Shown: one piece after another, positions 48,996-58,220 of the stretch
Numbering within the stretch: position 1 is the first letter of the stretch
How the letters are laid out: the number at the start of each line of letters is the position of its first letter
Source of the DNA: UBA6016 sp041915365
GTDB taxonomy: Bacteria > Campylobacterota > Campylobacteria > Campylobacterales > UBA6016
Length of the DNA: 64,000 nt
Reading direction: 5' to 3'
NCBI GenBank assembly: GCA_041915365.1
Contig: JAYSBP010000004.1
Span: forward strand, 87,098 to 151,097
Notes under the pieces: model-generated
What the model was told of the DNA's origin: nothing
What the model saw: the letters and a program-made list of their open reading frames with translations, nothing else
The model's database searches: none
Program-made: the position numbers and the translations under genes

Positions 48996-50747
48996 TTAAG
49001 ATAAGTTTCCCATATATCTCTCTCGTTTTGCAGGGAGGATTTTGTCTATTTCGACGATGATAAATCCATCCACGCAGTCACCAAAGTCTGGGTCGACGCC
49101 AAAGTCGGTGAAATACACCCCGCCCGCTTCGCATAGCTCCGAATATTGCTTGAACAATGTCGGGACGGCGCATCCGTAGTTTTTGAGGAGGTTTTTGAGC
49201 TTTCTGAAGTCTTCGTCGTAGTCGGTAAATCCAAAATACGAGGCAAACTCCTCCTCTTCGTGGCGGCTGATGACAAACGGATTTTTAGATGTCGCATACT
49301 TCTTTGGTGCCGGAAAATAGCGAGAATAGAAATATACGAGTAGCTTTTTTGCCTCATCAGGATAGCTATTTGAGAGGCTGACGGGGCCGAACATGTATTT
49401 GACGAATTGGTGTTTTTTGAGATATGCGCCTATACCGTACCAGAGATAATCAAGCGCCCTTGAACCCCAATACTTTGACTGCACGAAGCTTCGCCCTAAT
49501 TCTATAGAGTGTGGCAAAAACCCTTCAAAGTCTTTCGAAAAAGTAAACAGCGAATTGGTATAAAACCCGCTTGCGCCGAATATATCGTATATTTCTCGCC
49601 CTTGTCCGACACGATATGAGCCGACCACCTCAAGCTCTTTGTCGTCCCAAAGCACTATGTGGCGGTAGTATTTGTCATAATCATCCGTATCTCTTTGTCT
49701 ACCAGTGCCCTCTCCGACTTTGCGAAATGTCATCTCTCGCAGACGCCCTACTTCTTTTAGAATAATCGATTTTTTGGCGTAGTCATAAAGATATATCATC
49801 TTATCGTCAGCCGTACGACCGAGTGGCTCTGAGGCTGATAATTCATCTCTTAGGAGTTTTCTCTCCTCTGGATGTGCTACGTTGCGCTCAGTCTCGAATA
49901 CCCCTCTTTTCCCTTTTGCTAGAGCATAGAGATGTTTTCGTACAAGTCTTATTTTGTGCTCTTTTGATATTTTGAGCCCCGTGATGTTAGCGGCCGGAAT
50001 CGTCTCCCCGACTACAAATTCTAAGCTCTTGCCTCGCTGTCTCATCATCTCCGTCGGAAGCAAAAGCATCCCCAGAGGCTTATAAACGGTCGATGCGGCG
50101 TAAAACGTAAATGAGTTTTTTGCTTTGATGTATACCGGAAGTACGGGGGCCTTTGATTTTTCCGCCAAAAACAAAAATCCGCTCTCCCACGCCGTATCAC
50201 GCACACCAGCAGGTCTTGCACGACTCACCTCTCCGGCTGGGAAGATGATGACGGCCTCTTCGTTTTTGAGCGAAGCCAAGATATTTTTCATATCCGCTCT
50301 AACGGAGCTTTTGGTAGTAATGTCAAGGCCTAGAAGGAGGCTTTGGAGGTTTGGAATGCTCATCAAAATATCGTTTGCTACTACTTTTACGTCGCTTCGC
50401 ACCTCACGGACAAAACGTATGAGGCTCAGAGCGTCTAGTGCGCCAAGTGGATGGTTTGCTATTATGAGTAGCTTCCCTGATGATGGGATATTGGCCTTTG
50501 AGCGGCTTGAGAATTTGTAAGTAAAGCTTAGTCGCTCAAGCACGGCGTCTATAAAGTCAAATCCCTCTGCTTCTTGGTTTTTTGATAAAAAATCGTTGAT
50601 TTCACTCTCTCGCAGTAGCTTTCCGAGTGCGGCGGTTGAAAAGTCTGTAAAGAACTTCGGGTATCTTTTGAAAAATGCAGGGTTTTTAGCTGCAAGTATG
50701 TTTCTTACGTTTACCATCTCTGTTTTGTCTCCAAATATTAAACGCAA
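48996..50747 (-). CDS. Bifunctional acyltransferase, OlsF-like (PlsC domain plus OlsB-like GNAT domain)
   Basis: A 583-residue fusion. Residues about 90-290 form a PlsC-type acyltransferase: IIANHPLGALDALSLIRFVR and FPAGEVSRARPAGVRD carry the glycerolipid acyltransferase motifs. Residues about 335-560 (TGRQRDTDDYDKYYRHIVLW, GRSFVQSKYWGSRALDYLW) match the OlsB-like N-acyltransferase family that makes lyso-ornithine lipid. The combination corresponds to OlsF, which makes ornithine lipid with one protein. Product assignment is inference; a hemolysin-family acyltransferase of other specificity is possible. Confidence 0.75.
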   Translation of the reverse strand: MRLIFGDKTEMVNVRNILAAKNPAFFKRYPKFFTDFSTAALGKLLRESEINDFLSKNQEAEGFDFIDAVLERLSFTYKFSSRSKANIPSSGKLLIIANHPLGALDALSLIRFVREVRSDVKVVANDILMSIPNLQSLLLGLDITTKSSVRADMKNILASLKNEEAVIIFPAGEVSRARPAGVRDTAWESGFLFLAEKSKAPVLPVYIKAKNSFTFYAASTVYKPLGMLLLPTEMMRQRGKSLEFVVGETIPAANITGLKISKEHKIRLVRKHLYALAKGKRGVFETERNVAHPEERKLLRDELSASEPLGRTADDKMIYLYDYAKKSIILKEVGRLREMTFRKVGEGTGRQRDTDDYDKYYRHIVLWDDKELEVVGSYRVGQGREIYDIFGASGFYTNSLFTFSKDFEGFLPHSIELGRSFVQSKYWGSRALDYLWYGIGAYLKKHQFVKYMFGPVSLSNSYPDEAKKLLVYFYSRYFPAPKKYATSKNPFVISRHEEEEFASYFGFTDYDEDFRKLKNLLKNYGCAVPTLFKQYSELCEAGGVYFTDFGVDPDFGDCVDGFIIVEIDKILPAKRERYMGNLS

Positions 50748-50840
50748 CTATAAAATTTATTTATTACCGCTTGGTTGCAATTTGTCCTTTTAAAAGCCTT
50801 TCAGTAAAATAAGACAAAAACAATATAAAGCGAAAACACT

Positions 50841-52034
50841 ATGTATATTCCGAGAAGAAGCAAGTTTGACCCAGATGAGAGCGGGCATTTTGGGGAGTTT
50901 GGCGGGAGGTTTGTCCCTGAGACTTTGATGCCCCTTTTGATAGATTTGAACGAGGCGTATCAGAAGATAAGATTTGACGAGGATTTTTGGAAAGAGGCGG
51001 ACTACTATCTCAAAGAATACGTAGGACGTCCGTCGCTACTGACCTACGCCGCAAATATATCTGAGCAGCTTGGCGCAAAAATATACCTTAAAAGAGAAGA
51101 CCTTAACCACACTGGAAGCCACAAGATAAATAACGTCATCTTGCAAGCCCTAGTAGCAAAGAGACTTGGAAAGACAAAAGTAATAGCTGAGACTGGGGCA
51201 GGACAGCACGGTGTGGCTACGGCTACGGCTTGCGCTCTTTTTGGGCTTGAGTGTGAAGTGTTTATGGGGGCGAAAGATGTCGCAAGACAGGAGCTAAACG
51301 TATTTCGCATGAAGCTTCTTGGGGCAAAAGTGCATTCGGTGGAGTCTGGCTCCAAAACTCTCAAAGACGCTATGAATGACGCTATTCGCCACTGGGTGAC
51401 AAATGCCAAAGATACGTACTATATGATAGGAACGGTAGCGGGACCTCATCCATATCCGATGATGGTGCGAGATTTTCAGGCGGTGATAGGATATGAGGCG
51501 AAAGCGCAAATACTAAAGCTCGAAGGTAGACTCCCAGACTACGCTATAGCGTGCATAGGTGGCGGGAGCAATGCTATGGGGCTTTTTAGCCATTTTTTGG
51601 AAGAAGACGGTGTGACTTGTATCGGCGTAGAGGCTGGTGGCATGGGTGTTGAGACAAAAGAGCACGGAGCAAGCCTGCAAAAAGGGCGTGCCGGTGTACT
51701 TCACGGACAGATGAGCTACCTGCTTCAAGATGAAGACGGGCAGATAGAGGAGGCGTATTCCATATCGGCTGGACTTGATTATCCCGGCATAGGGCCTGAA
51801 CACGCATATCTATATGAGAGTGGTGCCGCAAAATATGAGGCGGTGACGGACAAAGAGGCGTTAGACGCTTTCGTATGGTTAAGCCGTACTGAGGGGATTA
51901 TTCCCGCTTTTGAGAGCTCTCACGCCGTAGCGCAGCTAAAAAAGATGGATGTCAAGGACAAGCTCATTATTGTAAACATCTCCGGCAGAGGTGATAAGGA
52001 TATGACGCAAGCCAAAGAGATACTGAAGTTCTGA
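50841..52034 (+). CDS. trpB: Tryptophan synthase beta chain
   Basis: A 397-residue PLP enzyme that joins indole and serine. The lysine site KREDLNHTGSHKINNVILQA, the phosphate site GGGSNAMGLF and AGLDYPGIGPEHAYL are diagnostic. It starts FGEFGGRFVPETLMP shortly after the N-terminus. It overlaps hemH by one base (TGATG). Confidence 0.97.
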   Translation: MYIPRRSKFDPDESGHFGEFGGRFVPETLMPLLIDLNEAYQKIRFDEDFWKEADYYLKEYVGRPSLLTYAANISEQLGAKIYLKREDLNHTGSHKINNVILQALVAKRLGKTKVIAETGAGQHGVATATACALFGLECEVFMGAKDVARQELNVFRMKLLGAKVHSVESGSKTLKDAMNDAIRHWVTNAKDTYYMIGTVAGPHPYPMMVRDFQAVIGYEAKAQILKLEGRLPDYAIACIGGGSNAMGLFSHFLEEDGVTCIGVEAGGMGVETKEHGASLQKGRAGVLHGQMSYLLQDEDGQIEEAYSISAGLDYPGIGPEHAYLYESGAAKYEAVTDKEALDAFVWLSRTEGIIPAFESSHAVAQLKKMDVKDKLIIVNISGRGDKDMTQAKEILKF

Positions 52035-52990
52035 TGAAAAAAGCTGTTGTGTTATTAAATATGGGTGGCCCGTCAAATGTAGGCGAAGTGCGAACTTTTT
52101 TAAAAAATATGTTTGCAGACCCAAATATACTGACTGTTAAAAGCTCGGCTCTTAGATGGTTTATCGGTAATATGATAGTGCTAACAAGGACAAAAAATGC
52201 ACAAAGCCACTACGAGGAGATAGGCGGTTCCTCTCCGCTACTACCCCTAACGACGAAGCTAGCAAACAAACTCTCCAGTTTGATGGACGAAAAGGTGTAT
52301 GTAGCGATGCGGTATGTTCCACCGTTTGCGATAGATGTGGCACAAGAAATGATGGAGGATGGGGTGGATGAAGTGGTACTAATGCCTATGTATCCTCACT
52401 ACTCCACGACTACCACCAAATCTTCGATAGAGGATTTTTATAAGGCGGCGGTTGAGTGTGGCTACCATCCGAAGATGCGTGTTGTTGAGAGATATTACAA
52501 AAAAAGGGCGTTCAACGAGTTAATCGTGGAAAAAATCAAGCAAACACTAAACGGTAATGATGCGGAGGAGTTTGATATCGTGTTTAGCGCTCATTCGTTA
52601 CCGCAAAAGATAATAGATGCGGGGGACGGCTACCAAAAAGAGATAGAAGAGCACGCTCAAATACTGGAGGGGCTTCTTTACTCCGAGGGTGTACATTTTC
52701 GCAAAACACACCTTGCCTATCAGTCGAAGTTAGGGCCTATGAAGTGGATAGGACCCTCCCTTGGCGAGACTTTGGAGAAAATCTCTGCCTCAAATAAAAA
52801 GGTAATACTCTATCCGATAGCCTTTACGGTGGACAACGTGGAGACTGTGTATGAACTGGATATTGAGTACAGAGAAGTCGCAAGCGGGCTAAAAATAGAG
52901 GATTATAGAGTGGTTCGCTGTCCAAACGACGATGAGGATTTTGCTAGGGCGATAGTAGAGATTATAGAAGATAAAATGGGGACAGAGTGA
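52034..52990 (+). CDS. hemH: Ferrochelatase
   Basis: A 318-residue enzyme that inserts Fe(II) into protoporphyrin IX. Signatures are LLNMGGPSNVGEVRTFLKNM at the start, FSAHSLPQKIIDAGDGY (with the catalytic His) and TVDNVETVYELDIEYREVA at the end. It lies between trpB and trpA and overlaps both, so it is co-transcribed with tryptophan synthase genes. This is an unusual arrangement. Confidence 0.95.
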   Translation: MKKAVVLLNMGGPSNVGEVRTFLKNMFADPNILTVKSSALRWFIGNMIVLTRTKNAQSHYEEIGGSSPLLPLTTKLANKLSSLMDEKVYVAMRYVPPFAIDVAQEMMEDGVDEVVLMPMYPHYSTTTTKSSIEDFYKAAVECGYHPKMRVVERYYKKRAFNELIVEKIKQTLNGNDAEEFDIVFSAHSLPQKIIDAGDGYQKEIEEHAQILEGLLYSEGVHFRKTHLAYQSKLGPMKWIGPSLGETLEKISASNKKVILYPIAFTVDNVETVYELDIEYREVASGLKIEDYRVVRCPNDDEDFARAIVEIIEDKMGTE

Positions 52991-53727
52991 AAGAATTAGT
53001 AAGTTTTATAACGTGCGGATTTACGGATAAGGAGTTTAGCAAAGAGCTTGGCGCAGCCCTTTTGGAGGCCGGAAGCGATAGATTGGAGCTTGGAATTCCA
53101 TTTTCCGATCCTGTTGCCGACGGTGCTCTCATAGAAAAGGCGAGCCTTAGTGCGATAAAGGCTGGGTTTAAAACGAAAGACGCTTTTGAAATAGCTTCGT
53201 CTCTGTCGACAAAAGGCCCGTTGTACTTCATGGGGTATTTCAACTCATTTTTTTCTGGGGGCTTTGGCTCTTTTTGTGAAAAGGCGGCGGCTAGCGGCGT
53301 GAGAGGATTTATTATCCCTGATTTGCCGTTTGAAGAGAGTGCGAGATATGTAAAAACGATGGAAACAAAAAACCTCTCTAATATCTCTTTTCTTGCCGTT
53401 ACGCATGCTGATGAGCGTGTGGAAATGGTTGCCAAAGCGTCAAAAGATTTTATTTATCTAGTGGCGTTTGCTGGTATTACTGGGGCGGATAAGAGTGAGG
53501 ATTTGCAGCCTATTTTGCAAAAAGTCAAGGGTGTGACGGATACAAAAGTATTTGTTGGCTTTGGAGTAAATGAAAAAACGGCAAAATCAAGAGTTCTTGG
53601 GGCCGATGGGGTCATAGTCGGAAGCGCATTCACAAAAATAGTCGTCGATGAGAGCCTAAATAACGCTCAAAAGATAGCAAAATGTGCAGAGCTTGCCAAG
53701 ATAATAAAAGAGCAAATCAACGAATGA
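52987..53727 (+). CDS. trpA: Tryptophan synthase alpha chain
   Basis: A 246-residue TIM-barrel subunit that cleaves indole-3-glycerol phosphate. LELGIPFSDPVADGALIEKA carries the catalytic Glu region and the conserved DP-x-ADG block; YLVAFAGITGA and VGFGVNEKTAKSRVLGADGVIVGSAF are the phosphate-binding segments. The canonical SRxGVTG reads AFAGITG here. It starts at GTG 52987, overlapping hemH by four bases. Confidence 0.95.
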   Translation: MKELVSFITCGFTDKEFSKELGAALLEAGSDRLELGIPFSDPVADGALIEKASLSAIKAGFKTKDAFEIASSLSTKGPLYFMGYFNSFFSGGFGSFCEKAAASGVRGFIIPDLPFEESARYVKTMETKNLSNISFLAVTHADERVEMVAKASKDFIYLVAFAGITGADKSEDLQPILQKVKGVTDTKVFVGFGVNEKTAKSRVLGADGVIVGSAFTKIVVDESLNNAQKIAKCAELAKIIKEQINE

Positions 53728-54827
53728 GACCATCGGATAGGTTTTTTGAGACGAAAGACGATTTTCGGGGGGCGTTTGACAGAGACAGAGATAGGATAAT
53801 CCACTGTCATTCGTTTCGAAATTTGGAGTACAAAACACAGGTATTTTTGAACTCCGAGGGTGATTATTTTCGCACACGTCTCACCCATTCCATCGAAGCT
53901 AGTCAAATATCTAGAACAATAGCCAAAAATCTAGGGCTAAACGAGTCACTAGCCGAGGCGATAGCTCTTGCCCATGATATAGGTCATACGCCATTTGGTC
54001 ATATTGGAGGCGATACGCTAGATGAGTGCCTAAAAGACGCTGGAAGTGTCAATGGCTTTGAGCATAATTTTCAGTCTTTTAGGGTGCTTACAAAGTTGGA
54101 GAAAAGATACAAAGGGTTTGACGGGCTCAACCTTACGTTTGCAACGCTGGAGGGTGTGCTAAAGCATTCCGCTCCTTATAAAAAAAGTTTTTTGCCGCAC
54201 TCTTTTGACGGAATATTTGCCCTAGAAAAACACCCATCTTTTGAGGCGATAGTCGTTGATAATTCGGACGGGATAGCATACATATCGGCAGATATAGACG
54301 ATGCGCTCAAATATTCGTTAATAAGCGTTGAAGAGCTAAAAGAGGGCTCGGCTCTGGTGAAAAGAATTGTGGAGAAAATAGAGCACGAAGAAAAAATAAC
54401 ACGCAATGAGCTGCTGTTCCGCCATAGACTCTCAACGCATATCATTACGGAGTTAATCTCAAATATCATAGAAAACTCATTTGTCAATAAGGCCGTTTTT
54501 GACTCTTTTGGTGAGCCTGCATGCGGTGTGTTTAATGCGACAGAAAAACCGCTTATACTCTTTGACGAGCAGATGTGGGTAGAAATAAAAGAGCTAAAGA
54601 GTCTAATGTACAAAAAAGTATACAGACATGAGTCGATAATGCGAAAAATGCACATGGCAAAGCAGTGCATAAAAGGGCTTTTCAAGGCTTTTTCTGATGA
54701 AACAGATATGCTGCCGCCAGAGTATAGAGAGAGGCTTTTGGGCACAAATAAAAATAGAGTAATCGCCGATTTCGTGTCGTCTCTTTCGGATAGAAGCGCA
54801 ACTAGGCTTTATAGGGAGCTTTACTAA
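53724..54827 (+). CDS. dgt: HD-domain deoxyguanosinetriphosphate triphosphohydrolase-like protein
   Basis: A protein of about 367 residues. HSFRNLEYKTQVF, TRLTHSIEASQISRTI and AHDIGHTPFGHIGGDTLDE give the dNTPase HD metal ligands (H, HD, D). DNSDGIAYISADIDDAL supplies the later Asp. It hydrolyses dNTPs to deoxynucleosides and triphosphate. I start it at ATG 53724, overlapping the trpA stop (ATGA). It is the last gene before a terminator shared with flgE. Confidence 0.88.
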   Translation: MRPSDRFFETKDDFRGAFDRDRDRIIHCHSFRNLEYKTQVFLNSEGDYFRTRLTHSIEASQISRTIAKNLGLNESLAEAIALAHDIGHTPFGHIGGDTLDECLKDAGSVNGFEHNFQSFRVLTKLEKRYKGFDGLNLTFATLEGVLKHSAPYKKSFLPHSFDGIFALEKHPSFEAIVVDNSDGIAYISADIDDALKYSLISVEELKEGSALVKRIVEKIEHEEKITRNELLFRHRLSTHIITELISNIIENSFVNKAVFDSFGEPACGVFNATEKPLILFDEQMWVEIKELKSLMYKKVYRHESIMRKMHMAKQCIKGLFKAFSDETDMLPPEYRERLLGTNKNRVIADFVSSLSDRSATRLYRELY

Positions 54828-54837
54828 GAAGTTAAAG

Positions 54838-54859
54838 GGAGGGGGCCAAAAGCCCCTTT
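54838..54859. terminator. Bidirectional terminator between dgt and flgE
   Basis: GGGGC, a 5-base loop CAAAA and GCCCC form the core stem between convergent genes, with AAAGGG on the left and TTTGATTATTG on the right, giving an A/T-flanked hairpin suited to both directions. Confidence 0.55.
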
Positions 54860-54861
54860 GA

Positions 54862-56952
54862 TTATTGTTTGATTTGCAGTAGAACTTGCAACATCTGGTC
54901 TGATGTCGTAATTGTTTTTGAGTTTGCCTGATAACCCCTTTGGATAACGATAAGCTCCGTTAGAGATTTTGACAAGTCTACGTTACTCATCTCAAGTGCT
55001 GATGAGAATATAGCCCCCCTGCCGCCTGTTCCAGCCGCTCCTATGGTAGGGTCGCCGCTGTTTGCACTTTGGGTGAATAGATTTCCGCCATCCGCCATAA
55101 GACCTTCGTTGTTGGCAAATTTTGCCATCGCTATTTGAGCGAGCCCAAGCGATCTGCCGTTTGTAAAGCTACCTATTAGCACGCCGTTTTGGTCTATCCT
55201 TACGCCATCGAGGTCACCGCCGGTATAGCCGTCTTGGCTTATTAGCGAAGTAGCTGATTTTTGGTCAAAGCTTGTAAGGCCGTCAAACGCGTTTGCCGTA
55301 CCAAATCCAAGATTTATTTGTTGCCCAGCCGTTGAACCATTATTCCAAGTGATGTTCAAACTTTGCGGGTTTACGCTAGCTAGCGAGCCATTGGTGTTAA
55401 ACTGCACCGTTCCGCCGGTAAATACATTTTGATCCGGTGATATACCACCGAGATCTCCTGGCTGTGGAACGGTAGCAGTCCACGACCAAACGCTTTGAGA
55501 CTCTTTTCTAAAGGCGTAAGTTATCGTATGCTTAGAGCCCAAAGAGTCATATATGTCGATACTTGACGAGTGCGTTGCGGCGTTTATCGCCTGTGATATT
55601 TTTGTCGCTGAACCAGCTGGAAGTGTTCCTTCCATTGCGTTAAACGTCTGTGTAAACAACGGGCTAGGGTTTACCGAGCTATTGTCTATAGATGTTACCG
55701 CCATCGTTAGCGTAGAGCCGGATGGGTTTGACAATACATATTTACCGTCAGAGTTTACACTTACAAGGGCGCCGGCTGATGTAGCTTTTGCTTGCCACTG
55801 TAGATAGGCTCTCAAATCTTCGGTTGTGTGAAAATTCTTAGTTTGCCCTATTGACGTTGAGTCTGTGGCCGGATTTGCCGAGCCAGATGTATATTGGTAT
55901 TTATAGGCAGTTGTAGCGCCGGCTGTGGCAGCCGTGACGTTGGCAAGACCCGTTGTACCCGTATTATCCGTCAAAAGTATGTTTTTGGTCGTATCCCCGT
56001 CCAAGGTATTTGGATTTGTATATGTAATTGTCGCACCTGACGCTGATGCACTAACACCCGTTTGTGACGTAAAGCTATTGATTAGCGACGCTATTTGAGT
56101 AGCGTTGTAAGATGCCGTTGACGCAGGAGGTCCCGCATATCCTATGGAGCCAGTGACGTTTATACCGTTAATTGTAAGGTCTACGGCCGTTACGCCAGTG
56201 GCCGTGACTGTTCCCGATGCTTGCGCTGGGGTAAAGCCCATCCAGATACCTTGCCCGTTTTGTAGGCTAAACGCTTTGCCGTTTGCGTCAAATAGAGCGC
56301 CCAAGTCCTCAGGCTTTTGGTTCGTACTACTATTTGCAAGGGTAGGATCTGCGATAGTAGTCGAGTCTGAGTCGAGAGCATAGATAGCGCCCATTTCGTT
56401 AGTTGTCGTACCCGACACCAAGTTTGCTCTGAGCGTTACGTTCTCAGTCCCTTTCGCAGGTATCGTTAGGCCTGGGTCGATTTGTATACTCTTTATAGGC
56501 AAAGTTGAGTCTATTTTGTCATTTGCGTCTTTGCTCCAGCCTTGTACTATTAGACCGTTTGAATTTACGAAGTTGCCGTATGCATCAAACGTAAAATCTC
56601 CGGCTCTTGTGTATTTGTACGATATGCCGTTATCCGGGCTTACGACGAAAAATCCGTCACCCTCTATCGCGACATCGGTTTTTACGTCCGTAGTTTGTCT
56701 TGACCCTTGTGAGAATACGTGTGTAACCGTCGATACGCTCGAACCAAGCCCTACTTGTAGCGAGTTTTTACCGCCAAGTGGATCTTGCGGTGCCGTTGCT
56801 ATTTTTGATGTTTGAGATAGCATATCCGCAAAGTTTGTTCTTGAGTATTTAAAACCGGTTGTATTAACGTTGGCTATGTTGTTGCCCTCAACATCCATTG
56901 CCGTTTGGTGTGCCTGGAGCCCGCTTACGCCGGCCCAAAGAGATCTCATCAT
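54862..56952 (-). CDS. flgE: Flagellar hook protein FlgE
   Basis: A 696-residue major hook protein. It begins MMRSLWAGVSGLQAHQTAMD with the conserved GNNIANVNTTGFKYSRTNF, then AIEGDGFFVVSP. It ends SLTELIVIQRGYQANSKTIT, which with the N-terminus forms the hook's D0 coiled coil. The surface domain (residues 160-560, Thr/Ser/Ala-rich) is enlarged as in Campylobacter hooks. A sigma54 promoter stands 33 bp upstream. Confidence 0.95.
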   Translation of the reverse strand: MMRSLWAGVSGLQAHQTAMDVEGNNIANVNTTGFKYSRTNFADMLSQTSKIATAPQDPLGGKNSLQVGLGSSVSTVTHVFSQGSRQTTDVKTDVAIEGDGFFVVSPDNGISYKYTRAGDFTFDAYGNFVNSNGLIVQGWSKDANDKIDSTLPIKSIQIDPGLTIPAKGTENVTLRANLVSGTTTNEMGAIYALDSDSTTIADPTLANSSTNQKPEDLGALFDANGKAFSLQNGQGIWMGFTPAQASGTVTATGVTAVDLTINGINVTGSIGYAGPPASTASYNATQIASLINSFTSQTGVSASASGATITYTNPNTLDGDTTKNILLTDNTGTTGLANVTAATAGATTAYKYQYTSGSANPATDSTSIGQTKNFHTTEDLRAYLQWQAKATSAGALVSVNSDGKYVLSNPSGSTLTMAVTSIDNSSVNPSPLFTQTFNAMEGTLPAGSATKISQAINAATHSSSIDIYDSLGSKHTITYAFRKESQSVWSWTATVPQPGDLGGISPDQNVFTGGTVQFNTNGSLASVNPQSLNITWNNGSTAGQQINLGFGTANAFDGLTSFDQKSATSLISQDGYTGGDLDGVRIDQNGVLIGSFTNGRSLGLAQIAMAKFANNEGLMADGGNLFTQSANSGDPTIGAAGTGGRGAIFSSALEMSNVDLSKSLTELIVIQRGYQANSKTITTSDQMLQVLLQIKQ

Positions 56953-56984
56953 AACTGGATCCTTTTTTAGATTTTTTTGTTAAC

Positions 56985-57001
56985 AAGCAAGTATTATTCC
57001 T
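56985..57001 (-). promoter_or_regulatory. flgE: Sigma54 promoter of flgE
   Basis: On the minus strand AGGAATAATACTTGCTTG shows GG-N10-GC spacing (-24/-12) with the TTGCTT-type -12 element. Initiation is predicted near 56975, giving a leader of about 23 nt. RpoN control of hook genes is the rule in Campylobacterota. Confidence 0.8.
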
Positions 57002-57028
57002 AGTAAGTGCGATTTACTTACGATTTAC

Positions 57029-58216
57029 CTAGCCTCTTTTTAGTGCAATCGCTTTTTGTATCATCTGGTCTGCTGTTGTTATGACCTTGGCATTTGCGCT
57101 ATATGCTTTTTCGGTGATTATCAGGCTAGTCATGGCCTCTGCGGCAGATACGTTGCTCATTTCAAGAGTTTGTCCGACTATTTTTGAGTTTTGTATGGTG
57201 TTGCCGTTTGCGTCTTTATAAAAAATCGCCTCTCCGCTGTTATCCGTAGAGCGAAACTCACTATCACCAATTTTTTCCAACCCTTGCTCGTTTTGGAAGT
57301 GAAAAATAGGTATTTGGGCTATGATAGAGCTTTGCCCGTTATCAAAAGAAGCCACTACCATTCCATTGGAATCGACCATATAGTCTTTTAGATAGCCGAC
57401 CCCTATCGTAGGCTTCGCCGGAGTATCGGTATATGTTACGCTTACCGTGTAGGTGCCGTCAGCCAATAATGCACCGTTCTCGTCTTTGCCGTCCCATGTT
57501 ACGGAGTGTTGCCCAGATCCTTGAGTTGATTGCGGCAGAGTCCTTACCACGGTACCCGTAGAGTCTAGTATCTCTATACGTGCCGTTGTCTGCTTGGGCA
57601 ACGTATACGGGATGGTTGCGCTTGAATTTACCAAGTCTACGTTATAGCTCGGTATAGTCGCCATCACTGCCGCCGTCCCTGGAATACCGGGATGTGTAAG
57701 CTCTTTTGGAAGCTTGAGCGGCACTTGCCTATTTGGGTCTGTGAGCATATTTGCTGGCGCCACCGACGTAGCGCTGACGCTTGCCGTACCATCCTTGTTT
57801 ATGGTCATATTGCCCGAATATGTACCGAGCAGGAAGCTGCCGTTTCCATTCAGGACGTTTGAGTCTGCGTCAACGTAAAAATCGCCGGCCCTTGTATAGT
57901 ACACGCTGTTGTCGCCGGCTTTTTGGACGCCGAAAAATCCATTGCCGCCTATCGCAAGATCGAGAGCTCTATCTGTAGGCTGGAAGCTACCCTGCTTCAT
58001 GCTAAGAGCCGTTGTTTGCGCCGTAGAACCGAGACCTACTTCGTCTGCCCCGGTCATAGCTATCCCGTTTTTATATTGAGATATTAATGTTGAAAATTCA
58101 GGTGTTGACGAGCGAAAGCCGACCGTATTGATGTTTGAGATGTTATTACCCCAAACGTCAAGACCGAACTGTTGAGTCTTGACCCCGCTAATACCTGTAT
58201 AAAATGATGACATCAT
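57029..58216 (-). CDS. Second FlgE-like hook-basal body protein with a FlgD-type Ig domain
   Basis: A 395-residue protein. The N-terminus MMSSFYTGISGVKTQQFGLD, GNNISNINTVGFR and AIGGNGFFGVQKAG, and the C-terminal MSNVSAAEAMTSLIITEKAY, are FlgE-type. The central part (about residues 205-275) is a FlgD/FlgE Ig-like domain: IEILDSTGTVVRTLPQST, then HSVTWDGKDENGALLADGTY. The equivalent block appears in FlgD at 58221-58892. It lies four bases from flgD and is part of the fliK operon. It may be a hook-cap or proximal-hook variant. Confidence 0.88.
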   Translation of the reverse strand: MMSSFYTGISGVKTQQFGLDVWGNNISNINTVGFRSSTPEFSTLISQYKNGIAMTGADEVGLGSTAQTTALSMKQGSFQPTDRALDLAIGGNGFFGVQKAGDNSVYYTRAGDFYVDADSNVLNGNGSFLLGTYSGNMTINKDGTASVSATSVAPANMLTDPNRQVPLKLPKELTHPGIPGTAAVMATIPSYNVDLVNSSATIPYTLPKQTTARIEILDSTGTVVRTLPQSTQGSGQHSVTWDGKDENGALLADGTYTVSVTYTDTPAKPTIGVGYLKDYMVDSNGMVVASFDNGQSSIIAQIPIFHFQNEQGLEKIGDSEFRSTDNSGEAIFYKDANGNTIQNSKIVGQTLEMSNVSAAEAMTSLIITEKAYSANAKVITTADQMIQKAIALKRG

Positions 58217-58220
58217 GAGA

